A stretch of 64,000 bases of DNA from Janibacter limosus NBRC 16128. Its GTDB lineage: Bacteria > Actinomycetota > Actinomycetes > Actinomycetales > Dermatophilaceae. This document shows, piece after piece, positions 52,679 through 61,300 of the stretch. Location of the stretch: NCBI RefSeq assembly GCF_001570985.1, contig NZ_BCSS01000015.1, forward strand, positions 1 through 64,000, written 5' to 3'. Under the pieces are notes generated by a model, which saw only the letters and a program-made list of their open reading frames with translations, did no database searches and had not been told where the DNA came from. How positions within the stretch are numbered: the first letter of the stretch is position 1; each line of letters starts with the position of its first letter. The position numbers and the translations under genes were made by a program.

Positions 52679-53818
52679 TCAGCCGTCGATGCGCTGGCCC
52701 TGGGTGTCGTACTTCTTGGGCCGGTGCCCCGGTGCGGAAAACCTCGGCAGCCATGCCGTCAGTGCCGCCGCGAGCGCCAACATGAGCACCACCCCGATGC
52801 CCGCCCAGGCGGACGACGGCACGACGACGAAGCTCACCGAGCCCAGCGCGGCCACGCCACCCCACAACCAGAGCAGGAGCACCGCGCGACGGTGGCCGTG
52901 GCCGATCCGGAGCATCCTGTGGTGCAGGTGCTGGCTGTCGGCCTGCCAGGGACGCTGGCCTCGGGCAGTGCGCCGCACCACCGCCCACATGACGTCGAGC
53001 AGCGGCAACAACATGATCGAGATCGGGATGAGCAGCGGCAGGATCGTTGCCGCGAGCTGGTTGGTGCTGACCTGCGCGGGGTTGATCTGCCCGACATTGA
53101 GGATCGCTGCTGCCGCGAGCAGCAGACCGAGGGTGAGCGCCCCGGAGTCGCCCATGAAGAGCTTCGCCGGGAAGACATTGTGCGGCAGGAAGCCCAGGCA
53201 GGAGCCGGCGAGCGCCGCGGAGACGAAGGTCGAGGACGAGAAGACGTTGGGCGGCGCATAGCTCGCCGAGATGGCGTAGCTGTAGATGAAGAAGGCCACG
53301 GCGGCGATGGTCACGAGTCCCGCGGCGAGGCCGTCGAGGCCGTCGATGAAGTTCACCGCGTTGATGCACAGCACGACGATGAAGATCGTCATCAGGACGA
53401 GCAGGGGTGCCGGCAGCACGGTGACGACACCCAGCGGCAGCGAGAAGAACTGCACACCGGCGAAGGCGATGACGGCCGCCGCGACGAGCTGACCGCCGAG
53501 CTTGGTCAGGGCATCGAGCTCGCGGATGTCGTCGATCGCTCCGACGAGGCAGACGACACCCGCCCCGATGAGGATCCCGATGAGCTCCCCCGACTCGAAG
53601 ACCTGCCGGAGGAAGGGCATCCGCCACGCGGCGAGCGTGGCGGCGGCGTAGCCGAGGAACATGGCCACACCGCCGAGCCGTGGGATGGGCACGACGTGCA
53701 CATCCCGCTCGCGGACCTCGGTGAAGGCGCCGACCCGGATCGCCACGGTCCGCACCAGCGGTACGAGCAGATAGGTCGTCACGAGCGCGACGAGGAAGAC
53801 GAAGACGTACTCCCTCAT
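52679..53818 (-). CDS. wecA: undecaprenyl-phosphate GlcNAc-1-phosphate transferase (WecA/Rfe family)
   Basis: 379 residues, about eleven TM helices. It transfers a sugar 1-phosphate, most likely GlcNAc, from UDP-sugar to the lipid carrier, starting cell-wall linkage units or surface polysaccharides. MraY/WecA motifs: IPRLGGVAMFLGY, the DD pair GAIDDIRELDALTKLGGQ (D96-D97), CINAVNFIDGLDGLAAG (about 151-167), LFMGDSGALTLG and DSQHLHHRML. Sits between glyA and the atp operon as in mycobacteria and streptomycetes, 28 bases after glyA. Confidence 0.94.
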   Translation of the reverse strand: MREYVFVFLVALVTTYLLVPLVRTVAIRVGAFTEVRERDVHVVPIPRLGGVAMFLGYAAATLAAWRMPFLRQVFESGELIGILIGAGVVCLVGAIDDIRELDALTKLGGQLVAAAVIAFAGVQFFSLPLGVVTVLPAPLLVLMTIFIVVLCINAVNFIDGLDGLAAGLVTIAAVAFFIYSYAISASYAPPNVFSSSTFVSAALAGSCLGFLPHNVFPAKLFMGDSGALTLGLLLAAAAILNVGQINPAQVSTNQLAATILPLLIPISIMLLPLLDVMWAVVRRTARGQRPWQADSQHLHHRMLRIGHGHRRAVLLLWLWGGVAALGSVSFVVVPSSAWAGIGVVLMLALAAALTAWLPRFSAPGHRPKKYDTQGQRIDG

Positions 53819-53846
53819 CGCGCGTCTCCCCCGGGTCCCTGCAGGA

Positions 53847-55124
53847 TCAGCGGGGGTAGGCGGGGAAGCGGGTGACCAGGTCGCTCACCTGAGCGCGCAC
53901 CTCGCGGGAGACCTCGTGCTCCGGGTCGGCGTCGCCCGTCGTCACGGCCGTGTGGATGAGCTCGGCGATCGTGACCATCTCGTCGGTGCCCATGCCCTGG
54001 GTCGTGACGCACGGCGTGCCCACGCGGATGCCCGAGGCGATCGAGGGCTTCTGCGGGTCGTTGGGGATGGCGTTCTTGTTGAGCGTGATGCCGGCCGCGT
54101 CGCAGCGGGCCTCCGCGTCGACGCCGGTGACGCCGACGCCCTGGAGGTCCAGGAGCGCCAGGTGGGTGTCGGTACCGCCGGTCGTGGGGCGGATCCCCCG
54201 CTGGAGCAGCTCCTCGGCCAGCACCTTGGCGTTGGCGATGACGTCCTGGGCGTACTGCTGGTACTCGGGGGTCGCGCACTCCTTGAAGTTGACCGCCTTG
54301 GCCGCGATGGTGTGCATCTGCGGACCGCCCTGCATCATCGGGAAGATCGCCTTGTCCAGGGCCTTGGCGTGCTCCTCCTTGCACACGAGGGCACCGGAGC
54401 GGGGGCCACGCAGCACCTTGTGCGTGGTGAAGGTGACGACGTCCGCATACGGGACCGGGCTCGGGATCGCCTTGCCGGCGACGAGGCCGATGAAGTGCGC
54501 CGCGTCGACCCACATGATCGCGCCGACCTCGTCGCAGATGGCCCGGATGCGCTCGAAGTCGATCAGGCGCGGGATGGCCGACCCGCCGGAGCAGATGACC
54601 TTGGGGCGGTGCTCCTTGGCCAGGCGCTCCATCTCGTCGTAGTCGACGTCCTCGGTCTCGGGGTGGACGCCGTAGTGGACGGCGTCGAACCACTTGCCGG
54701 AGAAGGAGACCTTGGTGCCGTGGGTCAGGTGCCCGCCGTGCGGCAGGGACATCGCCAGGATCTTTTCGCCGGGCGTGAGGAAGGCGCCGTAGACGGCCTG
54801 GTTGGCGCTCGCGCCGGAGTGGGCCTGGACATTGGCGTGCTCGGCGCCCAGGAGGCTCTTGGCCCGATCGATCGCCAGGATCTCGGCCTTGTCGACCTCG
54901 GAGCAGCCGCCGTAGTAGCGGCGGCCCGGGTACCCCTCGGCGTACTTGTTGCTCAGGGTCGAGCCGAGCGGGGTCAGGACCTCCGGCGAGGAGATGTTTT
55001 CGCTCGCGATGAGCTGCAGGCCGCCGCGGATGCGGTCGAGCTCGCTGGTGAGCACACCCGCGATCTCCGGGTCGAAGGCGCTCAGGGCGCCGAAGTCAGA
55101 GCCGTAGAAGGTGTCGTCGGTCAT
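53847..55124 (-). CDS. glyA: serine hydroxymethyltransferase
   Basis: 425 residues. PLP enzyme converting serine and tetrahydrofolate to glycine and methylene-THF. Motifs: LQLIASENISSPEVL, SNKYAEGYPGRRYYGGCSEVD, VQAHSGASANQAVYGAFL and the PLP-lysine site VVTFTTHKVLRGPRSG (K236). The usual TTHKTLRGPRGG reads KVLRGPRSG, a mild actinobacterial variant. The ATG overlaps the tsaC stop (ATGA). Confidence 0.97.
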   Translation of the reverse strand: MTDDTFYGSDFGALSAFDPEIAGVLTSELDRIRGGLQLIASENISSPEVLTPLGSTLSNKYAEGYPGRRYYGGCSEVDKAEILAIDRAKSLLGAEHANVQAHSGASANQAVYGAFLTPGEKILAMSLPHGGHLTHGTKVSFSGKWFDAVHYGVHPETEDVDYDEMERLAKEHRPKVICSGGSAIPRLIDFERIRAICDEVGAIMWVDAAHFIGLVAGKAIPSPVPYADVVTFTTHKVLRGPRSGALVCKEEHAKALDKAIFPMMQGGPQMHTIAAKAVNFKECATPEYQQYAQDVIANAKVLAEELLQRGIRPTTGGTDTHLALLDLQGVGVTGVDAEARCDAAGITLNKNAIPNDPQKPSIASGIRVGTPCVTTQGMGTDEMVTIAELIHTAVTTGDADPEHEVSREVRAQVSDLVTRFPAYPR

Positions 55125-55900
55125 CGCGGGTCCTCCGTGTCGGGGGTGGGGTCGGTGGACGGGTCGTCCGGGGTGTCACTGCTCGAAGGGAGATCCTGCC
55201 ACTGCTCGTCGTCGCCGGCAGCGGTGGTCGTCTCCTCCTGCGTCGTGCGTTGGCCCTCGGGCTCGTCGAAGCCGGCGCCGAGGATCTCCTCCAGGCGGTC
55301 GCGCCCGATCGCCCCCTCGCGCAGGACGACCGGGGTCTCCCCCGTGCAGTCGATGATCGTGGAGGGCTCCTGGGAGGTGCGCGCTCCCCCGTCGAGGTAG
55401 ACGGTGACGGCAGGTCCGAGCTGGACGGCCGCGTCGGTGATCGTCGTCGCGGCGGGCTCCCCGGTGCGGTTGGCGCTCGTGACGGCCATCGGGCCGGTCT
55501 CGCGCAGCACCTCGAGCGCGACCTGGTCGTCGGGCATGCGCAGTGCGACGGTGCCGGCGGTCTCGCCGAGGTCCCAGTGCAGGGAGGGCTGGGCCAGCAG
55601 GACGAGTGTCAGCGGACCGGGCCACAGCTCCTCGATGAGCCGTCGGGCCCAGTCGGGCACGGCGCGGGCCAGCCCGTCGACGGTGCGCACGTCCGGGACG
55701 AGGACGGGCGGCGGCATGTCGCGGCCCCTGCCCTTGGCGGCCAGCACCTGGGCGACGGCCGACGCGTCGAAGGCATCGGCCCCGATCCCGTAGACGGTGT
55801 CGGTGGGGATGACGACGACCTCCCCGCGCCGGACGGCGTCGACGGTGGCAGCGATGCTCTCCGCACGGTCTTCAGTGGTCGCATCGACGACAGGGCTCAT
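55121..55900 (-). CDS. tsaC: L-threonylcarbamoyladenylate synthase (TsaC/Sua5 family)
   Basis: 259 residues. Makes threonylcarbamoyl-AMP for the t6A37 modification of ANN-decoding tRNAs. YrdC domain: IPTDTVYGIGADAFDASAVAQVLAAKGRGRDMPPPVLVPD, WPGPLTLVL, TVALRMPDD and MAVTSANRTGEPAATT. A C-terminal ~50-residue acidic Ser/Thr/Asp-rich tail (about residues 210-259) follows the fold and is probably disordered. ATG 55900 (MSPVVDATTED) is used because TATGGT lies 7 bases upstream; ATG 55912 is possible. Coupled to glyA. Confidence 0.93.
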   Translation of the reverse strand: MSPVVDATTEDRAESIAATVDAVRRGEVVVIPTDTVYGIGADAFDASAVAQVLAAKGRGRDMPPPVLVPDVRTVDGLARAVPDWARRLIEELWPGPLTLVLLAQPSLHWDLGETAGTVALRMPDDQVALEVLRETGPMAVTSANRTGEPAATTITDAAVQLGPAVTVYLDGGARTSQEPSTIIDCTGETPVVLREGAIGRDRLEEILGAGFDEPEGQRTTQEETTTAAGDDEQWQDLPSSSDTPDDPSTDPTPDTEDPR

Positions 55901-55907
55901 GGCGTCC

Positions 55908-55913
55908 ACCATA
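55908..55913 (-). promoter_or_regulatory. -10 box for tsaC, leaderless type
   Basis: Minus-strand TATGGT ends 7 bases before the ATG at 55900. Confidence 0.45.
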
Positions 55914-56016
55914 TGTCGCGGGCCGGCGCGGCTCATGGGTGACCATGCATGCGCACCCTCCTGCGGGGTAGAAGGGTGGGGACGGACCAGTCATCACCTG
56001 CACCAAGGAGGAAGTC

Positions 56017-56091
56017 ATGCGTGGTTCCAGCCTCATTTGGACGATCGTCGGTGTCCTGCTGATCATCGCCCTGCTCATGTTCATCCTCTGA
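56017..56091 (+). CDS. 24-residue hydrophobic membrane peptide
   Basis: Translation begins MRGSSLIWTIVGVLLIIALL and ends MFIL: a short polar start with Arg and one continuous hydrophobic helix. A perfect AAGGAGG lies about 6 bases before the ATG, and a strong hairpin follows 18 bases after the stop. Such tiny hydrophobic proteins are common in actinobacteria near this locus in my recollection; the function is unknown. It lies alone on the plus strand between tsaC and prmC. Confidence 0.7.
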   Translation: MRGSSLIWTIVGVLLIIALLMFIL

Positions 56092-56108
56092 GGACGATCA
56101 CACCGATG

Positions 56109-56141
56109 GAGGGGGCCCGGCCGACTCGGCCGGGCCCCCTC
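56109..56141. terminator. bidirectional hairpin terminator
   Basis: A 16-bp perfect GC-rich dyad (GAGGGGGCCCGGCCGA and complement, one central base) between the 24-residue gene and convergent prmC. Confidence 0.75.
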
Positions 56142-56153
56142 GTCGTCGTGCGC

Positions 56154-57029
56154 TCAGGCCCGGGTGGCCGTCGTGGTCCGAGCCCGTCCGGTGAGGTCTG
56201 CGTGGTCGGCGACCTCGGTCCAGTCACCGGTGGCGGCGAGGGCCCGGGGCAGGGTCTGGCCCTGACTGTCGGCATGCTCCATGACGAGCCTGCCGCCGGG
56301 GCGCAGCAGCCGGGCCGCCGCGGAGGCGACAGCGAGCGGGATGCGCAGGCCGTCCACGCTGCCGCCGTAGAGCGCCAGGTCCGGGTCGTGCTCGGCCACC
56401 TCGGGCTCGAGCGGCACCATCCCGACCGGGACATAGGGCGGGTTGCTCACGACGACGTCGACGAGCCCGACGAGGTCGGCGAGCTCCGCGACCGTCGCCG
56501 GGTCAGCCGTCGCGTCCGCGGCCACGAGGGTGACGGGCAGGCCGGTGGTCTCGATGTTGCGCGCGGCCCAGGCGAGCGCGAGGTCACTGACCTCGACGGC
56601 GGTCACGTCAGCGGCCGGGGCCTCGTCGGCGACCGCGAGCGCGAGTGCCCCGGAGCCGGTGCACAGGTCCACGACGCGTGGCGCATCGACGCCCTCGAGC
56701 GCGGTGAGCACGTGGTCGACCGCCTGCTCGGTCTCCGGGCGCGGGACGAAGACGCCCGGCCCGACGTGCAGCTCCAGTCGGCGGAAGGGAGCGGTGCCGG
56801 TCAGGTGCTGCAGCGGCACCCGGGTGGCGCGCTCCTGCACGAGCGCCGCATAGCGCTCGGTGAAGCCGGCGTCGAGCTCGCCTCCCAGGATCATCCGGCG
56901 CTCCACCTCACCACGGTCGCACCGCAGTGCATGGGCTGCGAGGAGGAGGGCATCGATGCGAGGGGTGGGGATCCCCCCTTCGTCCAGCGTGGCGGTGGCC
57001 GCATCCACCTGCGAGCGAAGGGAGGTCAC
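56154..57029 (-). CDS. prmC: release factor glutamine methyltransferase PrmC
   Basis: 291 residues. Methylates the glutamine of the GGQ motif in RF1/RF2. N-terminal helical domain, [34 protein letters not shown] motif [16 protein letters not shown] (119-134) and the catalytic NPPY (196-199, [11 protein letters not shown]). Directly coupled to prfA, its substrate gene (overlapping ATGA), the usual arrangement. Confidence 0.96.
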   Translation of the reverse strand: MTSLRSQVDAATATLDEGGIPTPRIDALLLAAHALRCDRGEVERRMILGGELDAGFTERYAALVQERATRVPLQHLTGTAPFRRLELHVGPGVFVPRPETEQAVDHVLTALEGVDAPRVVDLCTGSGALALAVADEAPAADVTAVEVSDLALAWAARNIETTGLPVTLVAADATADPATVAELADLVGLVDVVVSNPPYVPVGMVPLEPEVAEHDPDLALYGGSVDGLRIPLAVASAAARLLRPGGRLVMEHADSQGQTLPRALAATGDWTEVADHADLTGRARTTTATRA

Positions 57030-58111
57030 GCCTCGTCTCCCGCGAGAGCCGCGAGCCGGGCCTCCTCGTCGGCGTGCACCGCGGAGTCGACGACGGCGTC
57101 GAGGTCACCGTCGAGGACGGCGTCCAGCCGGTTGGCCTTGTAGCCGGTGCGGTGGTCGCTGATCCGGTTCTCCGGGTAGTTGTAGGTGCGGATCCGCTCG
57201 GAGCGGTCGACGGTGCGCACCTGGGAGGCGCGCGCCTCCTTGGCCTCGGCTGCTGCCTCGTCCATCGCCATCTGGTGCAGCCGGGCGCGCAGCACGCGCA
57301 TCGCCGACTCCTTGTTCTGCAGCTGGGACTTCTCGTTCTGGCAGGAGACGACCGTGCCCGTCGGCAGGTGGGTGATGCGCACCGCGGAGTCGGTGGTGTT
57401 GACCGACTGGCCGCCCGGGCCCGAGGAGCGGTAGACGTCGATCTTGAGGTCGTTGGGGTCGAGCACGACCTCGGTGGTGTCCTCGACATCAGGCATGACC
57501 CACACGCCCGCGGCGGAGGTGTGGATGCGGCCCTGGCTCTCGGTCACCGGCACGCGCTGGACGCGGTGGACGCCTCCCTCGTACTTCAGGCGGGCCCACG
57601 GCGCGGAGCCCGGCTCGACACTGCCCTTGGCAGAGACGGCCACACGCACGTCCTTGTAGCCGCCCAGGTCGGACTCGGTGGAGTCGAGCAGCCGGGTCTT
57701 CCACCCGCGCTTCTCGGCGTGACGCAGGTACATGCGCAGCAGGTCACCGGCGAAGAGAGCCGACTCCTCGCCCCCTTCGCCCGCCTTGATCTCGAGGATC
57801 ACGTCGAGGTCGTCGTCGGGATCGCGCGGGATGAGCAGGCGCAGGATCCGGGCCTCGAGGTCGCTCACGGCGGCCTCCAGCTCCGGCACCTCCGCGGCGA
57901 AGGCGGCGTCCTCGGCGGCCAGCTCGCGGGCCGCCTGCAGGTCACCACTCGCCTCGTCGAGCTCGCGCTGCGCCGTGACCACCGGGGTCAGTTCGGAGTA
58001 GCGACGGTTGATGGCGCGCAGCCGGTCCGGGTCGCCGATGACGGTCGGGTCGGCGAGCGAGGCCTCCAGCTGTGCGTGCTCGGCGAGCAGGGTCTCGACG
58101 GAATCGAGCAC
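57026..58111 (-). CDS. prfA: peptide chain release factor 1
   Basis: 361 residues. Recognises UAG/UAA and releases the nascent chain. Coiled-coil N-terminus, PxT codon-recognition motif (PVT, residues 188-190) and the catalytic GGQ (233-235) in [21 protein letters not shown]-terminal [33 protein letters not shown] is typical of RF1. It lies 100 bases after rpmE, beyond a terminator-like hairpin, and is coupled to prmC. Confidence 0.97.
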   Translation of the reverse strand: MLDSVETLLAEHAQLEASLADPTVIGDPDRLRAINRRYSELTPVVTAQRELDEASGDLQAARELAAEDAAFAAEVPELEAAVSDLEARILRLLIPRDPDDDLDVILEIKAGEGGEESALFAGDLLRMYLRHAEKRGWKTRLLDSTESDLGGYKDVRVAVSAKGSVEPGSAPWARLKYEGGVHRVQRVPVTESQGRIHTSAAGVWVMPDVEDTTEVVLDPNDLKIDVYRSSGPGGQSVNTTDSAVRITHLPTGTVVSCQNEKSQLQNKESAMRVLRARLHQMAMDEAAAEAKEARASQVRTVDRSERIRTYNYPENRISDHRTGYKANRLDAVLDGDLDAVVDSAVHADEEARLAALAGDEA

Positions 58112-58169
58112 GGGGACCTCCGGAGGTGGGGCGGGTCAGGCTGGGAGCGGAGCTGCGGGAGAAAACACA

Positions 58170-58208
58170 GATGCGCCGGTCAACCCTCGAGGGGCTGACC
58201 GGCGCATC
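58170..58208 (-). terminator. rho-independent terminator after rpmE
   Basis: GATGCGCCGGTCA pairs with TGACCGGCGCATC, enclosing a second dyad (CCCTCGAGGG); on the minus strand TGTGTTTTCT follows, a real U-rich tract. Confidence 0.8.
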
Positions 58209-58215
58209 GGGAGAA

Positions 58216-58434
58216 CTAGTTGCTCTCGGACTTCTTGGCGTAGCGCTTCTGGAAGCGGGCCACGCGACCACCGGTGTCCATGATCTTCTGCTTGCCCGTG
58301 TAGAACGGGTGGCACTGGCTGCACACCTCAGCCTTGATCTGCTGGCCCGGCTTGGTGCTGCGGGTGGTGAAGGTGCTGCCGCAGGTGCACGTGACGGTGG
58401 TCGTCTCGTACGTGGGGTGGATGTCCTTCTTCAC
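58216..58434 (-). CDS. rpmE: 50S ribosomal protein L31 (zinc-binding type)
   Basis: 72 residues. [26 protein letters not shown], then [33 protein letters not shown]. The cysteines in CTC and CSQC mark the zinc-containing C+ form, which in actinobacteria is swapped for a C- paralogue during zinc starvation. GTG 58434 has AAGGAG 7-8 bases upstream; the longer open frame is not used. Confidence 0.97.
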   Translation of the reverse strand: MKKDIHPTYETTTVTCTCGSTFTTRSTKPGQQIKAEVCSQCHPFYTGKQKIMDTGGRVARFQKRYAKKSESN

Positions 58435-58627
58435 GTGGTGCTCCTTGGGTCTGAGTCGTCCGGGTCGGCGTTGTGCCCCTGTGGGCCGACAACCGCGGTA
58501 TCTGTGCCGCATGCCGTGAACCGGACCGCCTATGGATTGTGCCAGACGTGGCACAGGGGTCCAAACACGCGATCGGGGGCGGTTGTTCCCCTGCGGCCGA
58601 GGCCCGCCCGTGCGGCAGGATGGGGAC

Positions 58628-59197
58628 ATGGCACCACGTCCCCGCCGCCTGCCCCGCCGGACCCCTCGCGACCACGGCAGGGAACCCACGCCCGGCCCCG
58701 TCGAGGGCTCGGTCATCCGCCCGGCCGTGGCCGGTGACACCGCGACGATCATCGCGCTGCGGGCGCTGATGTTCGAGGCGATGGGCACCTCGGCCGAGGC
58801 GATCTCCGACATCGGCTGGCAGCAGGAAGCCTCCCGCTGGCTGCAGCTGCACCTCGCCGACGAGCGCGTCCACGTCGTCGTCGCCGAAGCCAACGGCACG
58901 GTCGTCTCGTGCGCGATCGGCCAGGTCCTCGACCTGATGCCCTCGCCGACCCGCGCCCGTGGTGGCGGCCTCGTGACCAACATCGCGACCTTCCCCCGGC
59001 ACCGTCGACTCGGCTTCACCCACGCCGTCCTGGAGTCGCTGCTCGGGTGGTTCGAGCAGGAGACCGATGTCGAGGTCATCACCCTCAATGCCACCGAGGC
59101 CGGACGCGACATCTACGACAACTTCGGCTTCGTCGCCTCGACCTTCCCCGAGATGCGGTTGCGGCTGGAGCGCGCGGTCGAGCCCGACGAGGACTGA
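58628..59197 (+). CDS. GNAT-family N-acetyltransferase
   Basis: 189 residues. A basic Arg/Pro-rich N-terminus ([19 protein letters not shown]) precedes a GNAT domain: [103 protein letters not shown]. The acetyl-CoA loop (R-x-x-G-x-x) reads [10 protein letters not shown]. The substrate is unknown. ATG 58628 lies 6 bases after CAGGAT, a weak leaderless-like -10; the frame is open further upstream. Confidence 0.82.
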   Translation: MAPRPRRLPRRTPRDHGREPTPGPVEGSVIRPAVAGDTATIIALRALMFEAMGTSAEAISDIGWQQEASRWLQLHLADERVHVVVAEANGTVVSCAIGQVLDLMPSPTRARGGGLVTNIATFPRHRRLGFTHAVLESLLGWFEQETDVEVITLNATEAGRDIYDNFGFVASTFPEMRLRLERAVEPDED

Positions 59198-59240
59198 GGG
59201 CTCCTCCCCCTTCGCCTGGGCGGTCTCGCGTCAGACGCCC

Positions 59241-59307
59241 GAGTCAGGTGGGCGCGTCGTGCGGCATACCCGCCGCGAGTACAGAGCACGAAGTGACCAC
59301 CTGACTC
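59241..59307. repeat. inverted repeat between the GNAT and histidine kinase genes
   Basis: Perfect 11-bp arms (GAGTCAGGTGG, 59241-59251 and 59297-59307) with a 45-base spacer in the convergent region. On the minus strand TGGTCACTTCGTGCTCT overlaps the arm and resembles segments of the repeats near 13.4 and 35.9 kb. Confidence 0.45.
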
Positions 59308-59335
59308 CCCCGCCCATGACGAAGGGGGACACGTG

Positions 59336-61300
59336 TCAGTCGCAGGCCGGCAGGGTGAGCGTCACCGTGGTGCCCTCCCCCTCGGCGCTCTCCAGCTCGA
59401 CGTGCCCGCCGTGCGCCTCGGCGATCGTGAGCACGATGACCAGACCCAGCCCGGTCCCGGGCACGTGCTCCGCCTGCGCGTTGGACGCCCGGAAGAACCG
59501 GGTGAAGAGACGCTCCCGGTCCTGTGCGGGGATCCCCATGCCCGTGTCGGTGCAGGTGATACGCACCTCGTCGCCCACCCGGGTGGTCGTCAGCCGGACG
59601 CTGCCGCCTGCGGGGGTGAACTTCACGGCATTGCTCGCCAGGTTGCCGACGGCCCGCTCGATCTGCTGGGCGTCGCCCCACACGTGGATCGGTTGGTCGT
59701 CCTGCTCCAGCTCGAGCTGCACCTGTGCGCTGCCGGCGATCGGGGTGAGCTGCTCGACGACCCGGACCGGACCGCTGCGCACGTCGTGGCGGGTACGGGC
59801 GGTGTCCGCCTGGCCGCTGTCGAGCCGGTTGAGCAGCAGCAGGTCATCGATGAGCGAGCGCAGCCGGTCGACATTGCGGGCGACGACGTCCAGCGCCCGC
59901 GTCTGGGCGGGCTCGAGGTCACCGAAGTCGCCGTCGGTGAGCAGCTCGAGGTACCCGGCGATGGAGGTGAGCGGGGTCCGCAGCTCGTGGCTCGTCGTCG
60001 CCGTGAAGTCGGACTTCTGCCGGTCGAGATCCTCGAGGGAGGTGACATAGCGGTGCTCGACGAGCGTGTGAGCGGCATATTCCGCCACCCGCTCCATGGC
60101 CTGCAGCTCGCCCTCGTCCCACTGGTGCGGCTGCAGCGTGGCGACGGACAGCACCCCGACCGCCTCGTCACCGAAGCACAGCGGGTGCAGCGCCCATCCC
60201 TGCAGGGACTGCTCCTCGGCCACGCGCGCCAGGGCCTCGGGGAAGGTCGCGTCGATGTCGGCGGCGCTGCTGGCCCTGAGATTGGGCGTGTCGACGAGCA
60301 TCTGCGCCACCCCGGGGATCGTGACGTCCTGGAGCAGCGCCGGGAAGTCCGCGCCCGACGAGTGCCAGGAGCCCATGAGGGCGACCGACTCCTCACCGGC
60401 GAGCCGGTAGACCGATGTCGCGTCGGCCTGCAGTCCCTGCCCGACGACCTCGCAGGCCCGATCCCACCCACCGTCACGTGCCGTGAGCATGCTGGGCACG
60501 CTCCCGGTGAGTCGGTGGAGGCCGAGACGGCGCTCACGATCGCGCTGCATCGACGCATTGGACTCAGCGAGCGCCTTGAAGGCATCGGCGAGCGCGATGA
60601 CCTCGTCTGCCCCGTCGTGCACATCGGCCCTGACCGGCGTGGTCCCCGGCTCGTGCCGTGACACGACCCGGTGCAGTGCCTGGAGCGGGCGCGCCAGTCG
60701 GTCGAGCGCGCGTCGCGCCTGCGAGAAGGTCACGAAGATGGCGATGAGGGTCGCCACACCCATGAGCGCGATCGCGCCGTTCATGTAGAGGTTGTAGCGG
60801 TCGCGCCACTCCTGACGGACGTCGGCGATCTCCGCGGTCAGCTCGCCGTGCTCGCGTTCGACCTCGCGGAAGGCCGGGCCGGTGAGGCCCAGGGTCGCGT
60901 CCTCGCTGGAGGCCATCTCCGCGTCGGCGAGCCGGAACCACTCCTGCGACGCGTCGATGAACTCGTCGACCGCGCGCTCGTCCATCCCTGCATCGGCAGC
61001 CCGGGTCAGCAGGACGTCCTCGCCCGTGTCGAACTGCGAGCGCGACGCGACGTAGGCCCTGCGGAAGCTCTCCTCCCCCGTGAGTAGGTATGCGCGGAGG
61101 CTGCCCTGGGCGTTGGCGATCGTGATGCGCATCTGACCGCTCTGCTCGTTGAGCGGGCTGATGGTGCGGGTGGTCTGACGGGCTTCCCGCTGGACGGTGA
61201 TCATCGAGACGACGGACATGACCGACATGAGCAGGATGATCACGGACAGCACGAGGACGAGCCGCTCGAGCACGTGGGCCACGGTGTTGCGGGGGCTCAC
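59336..61300 (-). CDS. membrane sensor histidine kinase (CHASE3-like/HAMP/GAF)
   Basis: 654 residues. TM1 (LERLVLVLSVIILLMSVMSVVSMI) near 10-34, an extracellular helical domain of about 145 residues with CHASE3-like features (TISPLNEQSGQMRITIANAQGSLRAYLLTGEESFRRAY), TM2 (YLYMNGAIALMGVATLIAIFVTF region), HAMP, then a GAF-like domain (GLHRLTGSVPSMLTARDGGWDRACEVVGQGLQADATSVY...). HisKA has SHELRTPLTSIAGYLELL (phospho-His H438); the ATPase domain has N557 (ERAVGNLASNAVKF), DTGMGIP and GTGLGL. The GTG overlaps the glycosyltransferase stop (GTGA). It is the last gene of the RR-HEAT-GT-HK operon. Confidence 0.93.
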   Translation of the reverse strand: MSPRNTVAHVLERLVLVLSVIILLMSVMSVVSMITVQREARQTTRTISPLNEQSGQMRITIANAQGSLRAYLLTGEESFRRAYVASRSQFDTGEDVLLTRAADAGMDERAVDEFIDASQEWFRLADAEMASSEDATLGLTGPAFREVEREHGELTAEIADVRQEWRDRYNLYMNGAIALMGVATLIAIFVTFSQARRALDRLARPLQALHRVVSRHEPGTTPVRADVHDGADEVIALADAFKALAESNASMQRDRERRLGLHRLTGSVPSMLTARDGGWDRACEVVGQGLQADATSVYRLAGEESVALMGSWHSSGADFPALLQDVTIPGVAQMLVDTPNLRASSAADIDATFPEALARVAEEQSLQGWALHPLCFGDEAVGVLSVATLQPHQWDEGELQAMERVAEYAAHTLVEHRYVTSLEDLDRQKSDFTATTSHELRTPLTSIAGYLELLTDGDFGDLEPAQTRALDVVARNVDRLRSLIDDLLLLNRLDSGQADTARTRHDVRSGPVRVVEQLTPIAGSAQVQLELEQDDQPIHVWGDAQQIERAVGNLASNAVKFTPAGGSVRLTTTRVGDEVRITCTDTGMGIPAQDRERLFTRFFRASNAQAEHVPGTGLGLVIVLTIAEAHGGHVELESAEGEGTTVTLTLPACD

